Shown here: piece by piece, positions 18,741 to 29,232 of the stretch
Numbering within the stretch: the first letter of the stretch is position 1
Layout of the letters: each line of letters starts with the position of its first letter
Assembly (NCBI GenBank): GCA_000755425.1
Contig: BBMT01000001.1
Span: 620,001 to 684,000 of the forward strand
From: Vibrio maritimus
GTDB taxonomy: Bacteria > Pseudomonadota > Gammaproteobacteria > Enterobacterales > Vibrionaceae
Direction: 5' to 3'
Length of the DNA: 64,000 nt
Made by a program: the position numbers and the translations under genes
The notes under the pieces: generated by a model
Told to the model about the DNA's origin: nothing
The model's input: only the letters and a program-made list of their open reading frames with translations
Database searches by the model: none

Positions 18741-19849
18741 CTATGGCTGAATAATATGCTTGGATTGCGCCTCATCATTTGCCATGGTTATGGGATCGAT
18801 TTTTAATGTCTGCGTAGGGTAGGCGATATCGGCACCGTGGTTCTTAATGATTCCCATAACTTGCAGAAGTACGTCCTGCTTCACCTCATGATAGCGAGCC
18901 CAGTTCACGGTCTTGGTGAAGGAATAAATAAAGAAATTGAGTGATGACGGACCAAAGGTATCGAAGTTAACCATTAATGTTTGCTGACTATCTATGTCTT
19001 TGTGGTTCTCAAGCATACGTTTGACGTCGTCAACGATTGCTTCCATCTTGCCACCATCGTCATAACGTAGACCAATTTTCTCGTAGATACGTCGGTTTAA
19101 CATGCGAGAAGGGTTTTCGACCACGATATTGCTGAAGACGGAGTTAGGTACATACAGTGGCCGTCTATCAAATGTTCGTATAATAGTCATGCGCCAACCA
19201 ATGCGTTCGACTGTACCTTCAATGGCCCGATCTGGCGAACGGATCCAATCGCCTACTTTAAAAGGGCGGTCGAAGTAAATCATCATGCCGCCGAAAAAGT
19301 TGGACAGTAAGTCTTTAGCGGCTAGACCGACTATCAAACCACCCACACCACCGAATGTTAAGAGACCGGAGAGACTAAGCCAAGAGCCTGCATGATGGTA
19401 AGAATACCGATGGTGACGAAAAATAGGCGAGCAACTTTCGCTATGGCTTGAACGGTTGTTTCATCACGTTTCTTCTGCTCAAGCACATGTGTTTCAACGT
19501 TTGATATAAGGCGTAGGAAGATCCAGATAAAGGTCGAGATGACCAAAATCAAATCAATCTTACCAAGCCAAACTACATCATCTTTGGAATGTGTGGCTAA
19601 TACCAACCCAATCGATACAGTGGCTGGCCAAACCCAAATGAGCATACTAATTGGGGCGTTTACCGCTTTAATCACTAAATCGTCCCAAGCCAATTGGGTT
19701 CGATTAGCCAGCGCTTCAAGGCGCCCATAAATTACTTTCCAGATTATCCATAGGAAAAAACTACCAGCGGTGATGAGCAGTACATTGCTCAGCCAGTCAT
19801 AACCGAAAGATTGAATATAGTTTTGGAGTAAATCCATCGAACTATTCAT
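18741..19849 (-). CDS. MscS family mechanosensitive channel, one frameshift
   Basis: An inner-membrane channel of about 369 residues, longer than MscS and closest in layout to YnaI. It has several N-terminal helices, then the pore helix and beta domain ([48 protein letters not shown]). It should release solutes on hypo-osmotic shock. The frame slips near 19375: one added base joins the upstream frame to [14 protein letters not shown]. Both halves are well conserved, so a sequence error is likely. The nearby potassium uptake genes ktrAB give an osmoregulation theme. Confidence 0.85.
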
Positions 19850-20038
19850 AGTTGAAGAGCACCTTATTGTTGAGCGGTTTGGTCTCTAATCGTTTAAGTC
19901 TAGAACTCAAATGAGATTATGTAATTATCAGATATTACTGAATTTTTGGGCAAGATTACATTTCCATACCATATTTAATAGTAAACAGCGCGAAGATAAG
20001 CCTTCAATCGCCACAACAAACAGGCATTAGGTGTAGCT

Positions 20039-20700
20039 ATGAAAGCAGTGACAAAGCAATACGCAGTGATTGGTTTAGGACGTTTTGGAATGACTATTTG
20101 TAAAGAGCTCTCTGAGGCAGGAGCTCAGGTTCTCGCGATAGATATCAACGAAGATCGTGTGAAAGAGGTATCTGGCTGTGTGGCTCAAGCCATTATCGCA
20201 AATTGCACTATCGAAGATACAGTATCAGAGCTTCGCTTGAGCGAATATGACATGGTGATGGTTTCTATTGGTAACGACGTCAATGCCAGTATTCTGACAA
20301 CCCTAGTGTTGAAAGAAGCCAAGGTCAAAAAGGTATGGGTTAAGGCCAACGATAAATTCCAGTACAAGATTCTCCAAAAAATAGGTGCCGATAAAATCAT
20401 TATGCCGGAGCGCGATATGGGCGTTCGTGTTGCACAGAGAATGCTGGACAACCGAGTATTCGCATTTAATGAACTGGGCAGTGGATTGGCATTAACCGAG
20501 ATTGTCGTTGGAAATAAGTTAATGGGACAGACGCTGGGAGAAGTTAATTTATGTCGCTCCGATAGCATTAAAGTTCTAGGTTTTAAGCGAGGGCCAGATA
20601 TCGATCCGAATCCGTCATGTGATCAGGTGTTAGAAATGGCGATATGATCATTGTTGCCGGACCTGAAAAAGAACTATATCAGAAGATTAGAGAATCATGA
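20039..20700 (+). CDS. ktrA: KtrA potassium uptake regulatory subunit, one frameshift
   Basis: A cytosolic RCK subunit (NAD/ATP-binding) that gates the Na+-dependent K+ transporter KtrB. The Rossmann motif (YAVIGLGRFG) is at residues 8-17, with the acidic end of strand 2 (AIDINEDRV) and a C-terminal RCK-C half. As written the frame ends at 20647 after VLEMAI. Adding one G at the GG near 20637 restores EMGDMIIVAGPEKEL and a stop at 20698-20700, giving 220 residues as in V. alginolyticus KtrA. The corrected stop overlaps the ktrB ATG, the usual arrangement. Confidence 0.9.
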
Positions 20701-22064
20701 GACGGCGTTTTCAAAGAGGATCGCTGTATCCTTTGAAGCGAAACAGCCGATTACCTATGCCATCAGAGCCTTATTTAATCGTCGCTAGCTTTCTTTGCGT
20801 ACTGATTCCGTCTGCCTTGTTGCTGACTTTACCAGTCTTTTCGGTGACTGGCCTCAGTTTTACTGATGCTTTTTTCACAGCGACATCCGCAATCAGTGTG
20901 ACGGGGTTGGGGGTTGTGGATACAGGTCAGCATTTTACCTTGTCAGGCAAAATCCTGCTTATGCTGTTGATGCAGATTGGCGGGCTCGGTCAAATGACAT
21001 TATCAGCTGTTTTGCTTTACATGTTTGGCGTTAGATTGAGCTTGAAGCAGCAAGCTCTGGCACAGGAAGCGCTGGGTCAGGATAGAAAAGTAAACATAAA
21101 AGGATTAGTAAAGAAAATTATTATCCTCGCACTGGTTGCAGAGGCGGTCGGTGTAGCGATCCTCGCTTTTAGGTGGGTACCTGAAATGGGTTGGAATCAG
21201 GGATTATTCTTCGCCGTATTTCATTCTATTTCAGCATTTAATAACGCAGGCTTTTCGTTGTTTTCGGACAGTATGACAAGCTTCTCCTCGGATCCGGTTG
21301 TTCTGCTTGTTCTATCGAGTTTGTTTATTTTTGGAGGTTTGGGATTCACCGTGGTTAGCGACGTAGCGCAGAACGGACACAAAGGCTTTGCCCGGCTCGG
21401 ACTGCACACTAAAGTAATGTTAACCGCAACACCCATATTGCTGATTGGTGGAACCGTAATGTTCTTCTTACTTGAGCGAAACAATGCAGCGACGTTGGGA
21501 GGTTTGGCTCTAGATGGTCAATGGTTATCTGCATTTTTCCAATCAGCGAGTGCGAGAACAGCAGGATTCAACAGCGTCGATCTCGAAAAATTTGGGCAAC
21601 CTGCACTGTTGGTGATGATTATGTTGATGTTGATTGGTGCAGGTTCAACGTCGACAGGCGGTGGCATAAAGGTATCAACATTTGCCGTGGCATTTTACGC
21701 TACGTGGGCGTTTTTAAGGCAAAAGCAATATGTGGAGATGTTTAATCGCACCGTGAGTTGGCAGACGGTAACACGCTCCCTAGCCATCATCGTTGTCAGT
21801 GGTGCAATTCTAACCCTAGCGATGTTTCTACTTATGGTTACCCAAAACGCCACATTCGATAGAGTGGTATTTGAAACCATTTCTGCTTTTGCAACCGTTG
21901 GATTAACAGCAGGCTTGACCGCTGACCTTAATGACCATGGCAAATGGATCATGATCGTTGTTATGGTTATTGGGCGAATAGGACCACTAACTTTGGCTTA
22001 CATGCTCGCCCGTCCAAAACCTACCTTGCTGAAATACCCAGAAGACAACGTTCTCACGGGTTAA
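20697..22064 (+). CDS. ktrB: KtrB potassium transporter
   Basis: A 455-residue inner-membrane pore of the Trk/Ktr/HKT superfamily with four M1-P-M2 repeats. The P-loop filters are visible (ATSAISVTGLGVVDT; HSISAFNNAGFSLF; QSASARTAGFNSVD; ISAFATVGLTAGL), each with the conserved Gly. The gating loop GAGSTSTGGGIK is intact. It is nearly collinear with V. alginolyticus KtrB, ending in YPEDNVLTG. It takes up K+ using Na+ and is important in hyperosmotic adaptation. The start ATG overlaps the ktrA stop. Confidence 0.95.
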   Translation: MRRRFQRGSLYPLKRNSRLPMPSEPYLIVASFLCVLIPSALLLTLPVFSVTGLSFTDAFFTATSAISVTGLGVVDTGQHFTLSGKILLMLLMQIGGLGQMTLSAVLLYMFGVRLSLKQQALAQEALGQDRKVNIKGLVKKIIILALVAEAVGVAILAFRWVPEMGWNQGLFFAVFHSISAFNNAGFSLFSDSMTSFSSDPVVLLVLSSLFIFGGLGFTVVSDVAQNGHKGFARLGLHTKVMLTATPILLIGGTVMFFLLERNNAATLGGLALDGQWLSAFFQSASARTAGFNSVDLEKFGQPALLVMIMLMLIGAGSTSTGGGIKVSTFAVAFYATWAFLRQKQYVEMFNRTVSWQTVTRSLAIIVVSGAILTLAMFLLMVTQNATFDRVVFETISAFATVGLTAGLTADLNDHGKWIMIVVMVIGRIGPLTLAYMLARPKPTLLKYPEDNVLTG

Positions 22065-22093
22065 CGCCGAGACTGGTGCACTGAAAAAGAAAA

Positions 22094-22136
22094 CGCGACG
22101 CCCGGAAGGATTGTTAGGGGTCGCGTGCGTTCAAGT
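22094..22136 (+). terminator. Terminator after ktrB
   Basis: CGCGACGCCC and GGGGTCGCG pair around a 12-base loop; a long T-run begins at 22136. It lies 30 bases after the ktrB stop. Confidence 0.6.
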
Positions 22137-22182
22137 TTTTTTGTTAGCGCGGCGCTTGCAGCATAGGTACGCGTTGCCAAAC

Positions 22183-23316
22183 TTACTTGTCGAACAAAGG
22201 TAGGAACTCCTCATAGCCTTGCTGCGCGAGAAGCTTTTTCGGTACAAATCGCAACGCGGCAGAGTTCATACAGTAGCGTAGGCCAGTTGGTGCTGGGCCA
22301 TCTTTAAATACGTGTCCAAGGTGTGAATCACCAAATTTACTACGAACCTCAGTTCTAGGGTAAAGAAGCTTGTAGTCAGTTGTAGTGACAATGTAACGCT
22401 CGTCGATAGGCTTTGTGAAACTCGGCCAACCGGTACCAGACTTATATTTGTCAGTAGAAGAGAACAGTGGCTCTCCTGTCACGACATCGACGTATATACC
22501 GTCTTCTTTGTTATCCCAGTATGTGTTGTCAAATGGTCTTTCGGTACCATCTTCTTGCGTTACGTAAAATTGCAGTGGAGTTAGAGCTGCCTTAATATCC
22601 TTGTCTGCTGGGCGAACATACGTTTTTGCAGCGGGTTGATTATTGCGGTCGATCATCTCTCTTAGGCTTACCGGTTTTTCTTTACGGTCATCACCAAAAA
22701 TCTCGTCAAGATATTGGTCGCGCCCAGAGTTGTAGCGATAGTACTTGTATTTCAGGCTGCTATTTTTGTAGTAGTCCTGATGGTAATCCTCTGCAGGCCA
22801 AAATGTAGTGTATTCGATCAGCTCAGTAGCAAGCGGCTTTTTGTAAACTCCAAGTGCATCGATTTCTGCCATGAACGATTCAGCCACCGCTTTCTGTTCG
22901 TCGTTGTGATAGAAAACAGCAGGGCGGTATTGTGCGCCTCGATCTACAAATGACCCTTTGTTGTCGGTAGGGTCAATGTGTCTAAAGAAGTGGTCGAGCA
23001 CTTGTTCGTAGCTAACGACGTCAGCATCAAACGTTACTTGAATCACTTCAATATGCTCAGTTTGTCCACTGGCAACTTGTCTGTAAGTGGGTTTTTCTTG
23101 CGTTCCGCCCGCGTAGCCTGAGACAACGTCAACGACCCCGTCTAATTGCTCGAGATCCGACTCGGTGCACCAGAAACAGCCGCCAGCCAATGTCGCAACT
23201 TGTGGGGCTGCTGCATCGGGCTTTTGATTATTCGCCATACCGGAATGACTAGTAAGAACGAAGAGCGCGGGTACAGCGACAACGAGTGAAAGAAGTAGTT
23301 TGGCTAAGTTTGTCAT
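22183..23316 (-). CDS. msrAB: Bifunctional methionine sulfoxide reductase MsrA-MsrB, exported
   Basis: A 377-residue fusion. An N-terminal signal or anchor (residues 1-27) is followed by MsrA (catalytic Cys47 in GGCFWC; YHQDYY) and then MsrB ([24 protein letters not shown] with the catalytic Cys). It reduces both stereoisomers of methionine sulfoxide in envelope proteins. The MsrB domain appears to lack the CxxC zinc pairs: I see [10 protein letters not shown] in their place. The start at 23316 follows TAGGAG and gives a proper signal sequence; a longer frame from 23424 does not. It is divergent from the OsmC gene, in keeping with an oxidative-stress role. Confidence 0.92.
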   Translation of the reverse strand: MTNLAKLLLSLVVAVPALFVLTSHSGMANNQKPDAAAPQVATLAGGCFWCTESDLEQLDGVVDVVSGYAGGTQEKPTYRQVASGQTEHIEVIQVTFDADVVSYEQVLDHFFRHIDPTDNKGSFVDRGAQYRPAVFYHNDEQKAVAESFMAEIDALGVYKKPLATELIEYTTFWPAEDYHQDYYKNSSLKYKYYRYNSGRDQYLDEIFGDDRKEKPVSLREMIDRNNQPAAKTYVRPADKDIKAALTPLQFYVTQEDGTERPFDNTYWDNKEDGIYVDVVTGEPLFSSTDKYKSGTGWPSFTKPIDERYIVTTTDYKLLYPRTEVRSKFGDSHLGHVFKDGPAPTGLRYCMNSAALRFVPKKLLAQQGYEEFLPLFDK

Positions 23317-23443
23317 AGTTACTCCTAAGACGTGGTGGTCTAATTTCTTAATAAGACACAACAAACGCGCAAAAACTTTCAAATTCACGACGTGTCGGGT
23401 TACTATCTTTGCCGTCATTCCCAATTACCATGCAGAGGTTTAT

Positions 23444-23842
23444 ATGCAAGCGGAAGTGAAATGGATCGAAGGATTCAAGTTTTTAGGTCAATCTCAGTCA
23501 GGTCACTCCATCGTTATGGATGGGAGTGGTGGCGAAACAGCGCCAAGTCCAATGGAGATGGTTTTAATGGCTGCAGGCGGGTGCAGCTCAGTGGATGTAG
23601 TTGATGGTCTTAAATCAGCAAACCAAGATGTCACCGCTTGTACTGCTAAACTGACAACAGAACGCCGTGAGACGGCACCTCGTATCTTCACAACAGTGAA
23701 CATCCATTTTGTTGTTTCAGGTAATCAACTGGATGAAGCGTTGGTGGAGAAAGTCACAAAAGATTCGCTAGAAAAATATTGTTCAGTGTGTCTTATGCTT
23801 GGTGAAGGTGTGACCATGACCCACTCGTGGGAAATTGTATAA
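23444..23842 (+). CDS. OsmC family protein, YhfA-like
   Basis: A 132-residue OsmC-fold protein. The two conserved cysteines appear in AAGGCSSVDVVDGLK and EKYCSVCLML. It resembles YhfA more than the peroxidase OsmC. Family members reduce organic hydroperoxides or other thiol-reactive compounds; the YhfA branch is uncharacterised. The ATG at 23444 follows CAGAGG. It diverges from msrAB and lies 6 bases before the DUF218 gene, so the latter is probably co-transcribed. Confidence 0.88.
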   Translation: MQAEVKWIEGFKFLGQSQSGHSIVMDGSGGETAPSPMEMVLMAAGGCSSVDVVDGLKSANQDVTACTAKLTTERRETAPRIFTTVNIHFVVSGNQLDEALVEKVTKDSLEKYCSVCLMLGEGVTMTHSWEIV

Positions 23843-23848
23843 ATCGAA

Positions 23849-24715
23849 ATGGTAAGTGAAAAGGAATTCGATAACTTACTTATCGTCCTTGGCAAGCGCC
23901 TCAATCAGGATTCGTTAACGCCGGAAGGCGTGTCTCGTGTTGAAGCGCTTGCGGAGATTGTTAAGCACCAAAATATGTCCAATACCATCGTAGCTTTTTG
24001 CGGAGGTATCACCGAAGGGCAGTCACGTTCAGAAGCGGAGGCAATGCTTGAACATTTTCAACGCCTCGTGACTGAAAGCGATATTCAGGGAATCGGTGCT
24101 ATTTTGGTAGAAGATGCGTCGACGAATACGGTCGAGAATATTCAACTACTAGCCAAAGAATTAACGGAAAGCGGCATCGTGCCACCTGGCAGTCGTCCCA
24201 TTAAGGTTACGTTACTCTCTAACGACTACCATCTTTATCGAGTGTTCACTGTTCAGCGGCTGCTCGAACAGCAAGGATTGCTTAAATACTTAGTGCAGTG
24301 CTGCCAACAAGCAGGGCTTGCAATTAAGCTGTCCTATGAGCCGCGTCAGCATGTTTTCGTGCCATACCCTCACGAAGAAATCCAAGGTCGTCTCTTTGTT
24401 CTATTTGATAGATTAACCATTTATCGTGTCTATCTTCAGGGAGTCGTAGCTGGTGTATTTTCTGAACCACCGAGTGAACTTGCAACAGAACCCTATCGAA
24501 TTGCCCTGGTTTCGCTTGACGCGTTAGAGAAGCAAATTGACAACAGTAGCGGTCTATTCACTCCTCTTTACGAACAGCTACCAATTATTCGAGAACTAAT
24601 CGAAGCAACAGTACACCTAACTGATGGCAAGCCTTTAGTGCACCCTCTCACTAAGCTAGACAAGCTTTTAACTCACTTAAATCGCTACCTAGACCCAGAA
24701 CAAGCATGGTCGTGA
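23849..24715 (+). CDS. DUF218 / YdcF-type protein
   Basis: A 288-residue protein of the DUF218 (YdcF/SanA) superfamily. The typical features are LLIVLGKRL at the N-terminus, an SRSEAEAM helix, the EDASTNTVENI motif near residue 90, and LLSNDYHLYR. Unlike SanA or ElyC it has no membrane segment and carries an extra C-terminal region of about 100 residues. E. coli YdcF binds S-adenosylmethionine; the function here is unknown. It follows the OsmC gene by 6 bases. Confidence 0.82.
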   Translation: MVSEKEFDNLLIVLGKRLNQDSLTPEGVSRVEALAEIVKHQNMSNTIVAFCGGITEGQSRSEAEAMLEHFQRLVTESDIQGIGAILVEDASTNTVENIQLLAKELTESGIVPPGSRPIKVTLLSNDYHLYRVFTVQRLLEQQGLLKYLVQCCQQAGLAIKLSYEPRQHVFVPYPHEEIQGRLFVLFDRLTIYRVYLQGVVAGVFSEPPSELATEPYRIALVSLDALEKQIDNSSGLFTPLYEQLPIIRELIEATVHLTDGKPLVHPLTKLDKLLTHLNRYLDPEQAWS

Positions 24716-24849
24716 GTAGATGAAGATGAGAGCTACCCAAGATAGTTCTATCAATTTATAAATTAGTTTGTCATTTAACTCGACTAAACCAATAGTTTTC
24801 CTAGACTTAGAGTATCTAACTATTGTGTTAGCAAGTGTTGGGCAACGGA

Positions 24850-27800
24850 ATGAGCAAACTTGAGTTTTGGAACAACCTGTCTGTAAAGAAAAAGATGCTT
24901 TTGTTGGTGCTATTACCCATGGCGCTCATCGTCTACTTAGCGACGCGGCAGATAAGCGTTTTGAATGCCCAGCTTAGTGATCTAGAAAAAGTAGAGCGCT
25001 TGGTGCGGTATTCGGAAGTGTTGTCCGATATTCAAGCGAAAACTCATGATGCTCGACCAACATCGGGTCTTGTCGATATTGATGATTCATTGCAAACGCT
25101 CAAATCTCTTGGGCCAGAAATCTTTCCTTCAGACGTCGCTGTCCGTTTAGCTGGCTTACTCGATGATTATCAGGAAAGTGTAGTTTCTGTTGCCGAAGCC
25201 GCTGACTTTACCGAAAAACAGGAGCTGGTGGAGTGGCAGGTTGATACCTACAAGCAGATTATTATGATTGTCGAGCAATCACCGGCGAAAGGAGTTTTGC
25301 CCGTTGTCAACGGACATATGGTGGCTTTGTCTCAACTTGAGTGGTTGGTGTTTTGGGCAAACGAAGAGATTTGGCAAACCCAAGCCTTAGTTCAAGCCTA
25401 TCAGGATGGAGAAACAGGGGATCAATACAGCAAACAGGAAATCGCTAACTTGGTTCAAAATCAGCAGTTGTTTGTTGAGCGTTTTGTCGCTATCAACGCT
25501 GACCCCATGCAAGTGAATTTGTTGTTGGATTCTTTTTCTAATCCCGCATTTGAAGAAAGCAGCCTGTTCAGAAATATTCTGCTTAGTAGTGAAGGCATCA
25601 CTACGCTGAGTGGTGCTGAAATTAAAGCCGGTTTGGACGCTCTGAATCTTCGTTCCAATTTAATCCAGGGTGTTTCTTTAGCCATTGAAGAACAGTTGCG
25701 TCAAGAGATTAGAACTTTAGTAACAGGGTTCGAGCAACAACGCATCGCCTTTCTATCAGCCGTGACATTGCTGACTATCATGCTGATTGTTTTAGGTATT
25801 AGCTTAGCATTGAGGGTTACACGAAATCTTGGTTTGGTGCTTACATTCCTAGAACAAAAAGATGAAGACCAATCGCATGCGGTGTCTTTGAGCCAAAAAA
25901 TCGGCGGTAAAGATGAACTGAGTCGCTTTGCTAAAGAGGTAGAACGCCTTACTCATGAACGACGCGAAGGGGAGAGACGATTACTCGAAGCCAAAGAAGA
26001 TGCGGAGCAAGCCAAAGAAGACGCTATTCAGGCAAGTAAAGCGAAGAGTAGTTTCCTGGCGAATATGTCGCATGAAATTCGCACCCCGCTTAATGGCGTG
26101 ATTGGTATCTCTGAAGTGCTATCCGATACCGATTTAACCGCCACTCAAAAGGACTATGTAGATACGATTGAGACATCCTCACATTTATTATTGAGCCTTA
26201 TCAACGACATTCTCGACTTTTCTAAGATTGAATCGGGTATGTTGCAAATCAATCCCCATTCAACATCCATCCGCGAAACCATTTACGATATTGCCTCAAT
26301 TGTGGCACCTAAAGTCAAAGAGAAAGGTATTGAGCTCAATGTTGATATTGATGCCAAAGTCCCTTTCCGTGTGCTTGCCGATGACCATCGTATGCGTCAA
26401 GTATTGATGAACTTTATGTCGAATGCGGTGAAGTTTACCGAGGAAGGCAGCGTTACGATAGGCGTACAGTATCAGGGTGAATCTGACAATTTAGCTAATT
26501 TGTTATTTGAAGTGAAAGACTCGGGGATTGGTATTGATAAAGCAAGGCAGTCAAAGATTTTTGAAGCGTTTGCACAAGAAGATGATTCCACAACTAGACA
26601 GTTTGGCGGCACTGGACTTGGGCTTGCAATCAGTACCCAGCTCATTGAGCTCATGGGGGGCAAAATTCAACTTGATTCAGTAAAAGGCGTTGGGAGCCGC
26701 TTCTATTTTACGTTGCCACTCGCCATTGATGAAAGAGAGTATCAACACAGAAACCCACTTCACTTCGATGAACTGGTTATGGTGTGCAACTCAAGTGCAC
26801 ACGAAGAGCGAATCAAACGTGACTTGGCTTTCTATGGCATAACAGTAGATAGTGTTGCGCCGACACTGGCCGAGTTAAACTTAGGTAAAGTGGACTCAAA
26901 AACTATCCTTATTTATGTTGATGGGGGCGGGATATCCTCTGAGGAAGACAGTAAGCGATTCGCAGAGATTAATGGTCTAGGTACTGCTATTTGCCTTATC
27001 AGACAATTTGATAGTGCGAATAAAGATTTTGGTCGCAATATCTGCGCGTTGATTACTTATCCGTTGCTTGGAAATCGCCTACTGAAATCTATTGAAGCGT
27101 GTTGTAAAGCACTTGCACAGGGTAGCGTATACACGAGTAGTCAAAGTGCTAGCATTGATAACCGCATCCGTGTATTGCTTGTTGAAGATAACCTAGTGAA
27201 CCAAAAAGTGGCCACCTTACATCTGAAGAAAATTGGTTGTGATTACGACATTGCCAATGATGGGAGAGAAGCGGTAACACTGTTTGAGAAAAACCAGAAC
27301 TACACCTTTATTCTTATGGATTGCATGATGCCAGTGATGGATGGTTTTGAAGCAACAGAAAAAATCCGTGCGACTGAGCAGCGACTCGGCTTAGCTCGAA
27401 CGCCAATCATCGCTCTAACCGCAAGTGTGGTTGATGATGATATCCAGAAGTGCTTTGATTCGGGCATGGATGATTACGTTCCTAAGCCATTCAAAGCAGA
27501 GATTCTTAAAGAGAAAATTGTGACTGCGATTGAATTGAAGCAAGAGGAGTTAGGAGAGCAGAAAGCTTTACCTCAAGCGTCTGCAGAAACGGAAAACACA
27601 GTTAAGAATTCACAAAGTGACACACCTATCTTTCTGAGAATGCCCGAGAAAATGTAAGTACGAAAGACAAAACGATTACACCAACAGAAGAACCTAAGTC
27701 CAATACGAAGGTATTGCTAGTAGAGGATAACTTGGTCAACCAGAAAGTAGCCTCTCTGCATTTGGAAAAAGCAGGTTATCAGTATGACATTGCAGGCAAT

Positions 27801-28076
27801 GGCGCTGAGGCGGTGGAATTGTTCCAGCGCAAAGGAAGTTACGATGTCATTCTCATGGATTGCATGATGCCGGTAAAGGATGGCTTTGAGGCAACCCAGG
27901 ACATTCGCGACTACGAAAAACAACAGGGGATGACGCCGACACCAATCATTGCATTGACAGCTAGTGTCGTCGACGACGATATTCAGAAATGTTTTGATGC
28001 AGGGATGGATGCATATGTGCCTAAACCAGTAAGAAGAGAAAAACTACTTCATGAAATGAGCAACTATTTATCATAA
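24850..28076 (+). CDS. Hybrid sensor histidine kinase with two receiver domains, one frameshift
   Basis: A membrane kinase of about 1075 residues: helix 1 (about 15-35), a periplasmic helical sensor of about 270 residues resembling nitrate/nitrite-sensing NIT domains (weak), helix 2, a HAMP-like linker, DHp with phospho-acceptor His408 (MSHEIRTPLNG), HATPase (NFMSNAVKF, GIGI, GGTGLGLAI), a pseudo-receiver region, then two receivers with Asp in LMDCMMPV. The frame ends at 27657 but resumes after the TTT at 27631-27633: one more T gives TPIFSENARENVSTKDK and leads straight into the second receiver. The two receivers are unusually alike. The start at 24850 (GTG at 24835 possible) is uncertain. 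No response regulator is adjacent. Confidence 0.85.
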
Positions 28077-28254
28077 GTTACTAAAATACGTGCTCGGTTG
28101 CTTATCTATCAATGCCGTCACCTTAATGTGGCGGCATTGTTTATAGTAGGGCTGATAAACTATTCCGTTGCCCCATGGTTTACAAATAGCCACATCTAGA
28201 AAATTAACTTCGGCTTTCTACAATACGGTTCCGTATTAAAAACCGAGACTTCCA

Positions 28255-29160
28255 ATGACTTTAATCGTCGCGCTGATAGCCATCCTCTGCTTCCTATTAC
28301 TTTTGCCTTTAATGGTTAACAAAGAAACATATCCACTCAATGAAGTGCATCGTGCGGAAGCCCCTGGTCAATTTATCGAAACTGAGTTTGGCCATACCCA
28401 CTATCAAATAGAAGGCTCGTCAGAGGCACCTTTGGTTGTATTCGTTCATGGTTTTTCGGCACCTTCGTACATGTGGGACAATAATCGAAAAGACATTGCT
28501 AACGCGGGATATCGTGTTTTAACGTTTGATTTGTATGGCCGTGGTTACTCATCTCGCCCCAATGTAAAATATGATAAGCAGCTGTTTGTAGATCAAATTG
28601 AACAAATGACACATCAGCTAGCGCCCAATCAACCGTTTCATATTGTCGGGTTGTCGATGGGAGGTGCGATCACCTCAGCTTATGTCGCTCAATACCCGAA
28701 TAAAATTCTTAGTGTTGGTTACGTCGCACCATTTAATCAACCGGTGGATATTGGTCTTTTAACTTTACCTGTAATTGGTAAATGGCTCGGTTATCTGTTG
28801 TTTATTCCCAAGCTTCCAAGTAATCAAGCGAATGATTTAGTGAGACCAGAGAGTTTCCCTTATTGGGCAGATAAGTTCAGTGAACAGATGATGTATAAGG
28901 GTTTTCGAAGGGCGATAATTAGCACTGGTCGTCACTTGATAGCGAAAGATCCCACTGATGACTTTGCTGAAGTTGGTAAACTTGCGATACCTAAATTACT
29001 TATGTGGGGTAGGGAAGATAAGGTCATCCCTCTATCAGATGCTGAGCGAGTAAAAGGGTTACTTGGTAGTAACACCGAACTTGAAGTGTTTGAAAACGCA
29101 GGCCATGCCATGCAATATGAATGTTATGACAGGATTAACCTAAGCTTCTTTGGCATTTAG
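28255..29160 (+). CDS. Alpha/beta hydrolase with N-terminal membrane anchor
   Basis: A 301-residue alpha/beta hydrolase. An N-terminal hydrophobic helix (residues 1-20) anchors it, with the enzyme probably on the periplasmic side. The catalytic triad is visible: Ser134 in GLSMGG, Asp in GREDKVIP, and His in AGHAMQYE; the oxyanion region is VHGFSAPS. It resembles esterases and lipases of the abhydrolase_6 group. Substrate unknown. It is monocistronic with its own terminator. Confidence 0.87.
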   Translation: MTLIVALIAILCFLLLLPLMVNKETYPLNEVHRAEAPGQFIETEFGHTHYQIEGSSEAPLVVFVHGFSAPSYMWDNNRKDIANAGYRVLTFDLYGRGYSSRPNVKYDKQLFVDQIEQMTHQLAPNQPFHIVGLSMGGAITSAYVAQYPNKILSVGYVAPFNQPVDIGLLTLPVIGKWLGYLLFIPKLPSNQANDLVRPESFPYWADKFSEQMMYKGFRRAIISTGRHLIAKDPTDDFAEVGKLAIPKLLMWGREDKVIPLSDAERVKGLLGSNTELEVFENAGHAMQYECYDRINLSFFGI

Positions 29161-29186
29161 CGCGAGCCTAGTGAGAGCCCTTAATT

Positions 29187-29220
29187 AAAAGAGCAAAGCT
29201 TTTCGAGGCTTTGCTCTTTT
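29187..29220. terminator. Terminator between convergent genes
   Basis: A 13-base stem (AAAAGAGCAAAGC / GCTTTGCTCTTTT) with an eight-base loop, between the hydrolase stop and the end of the convergent MATE gene. Confidence 0.9.
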
Positions 29221-29232
29221 GATAATCGGTGA

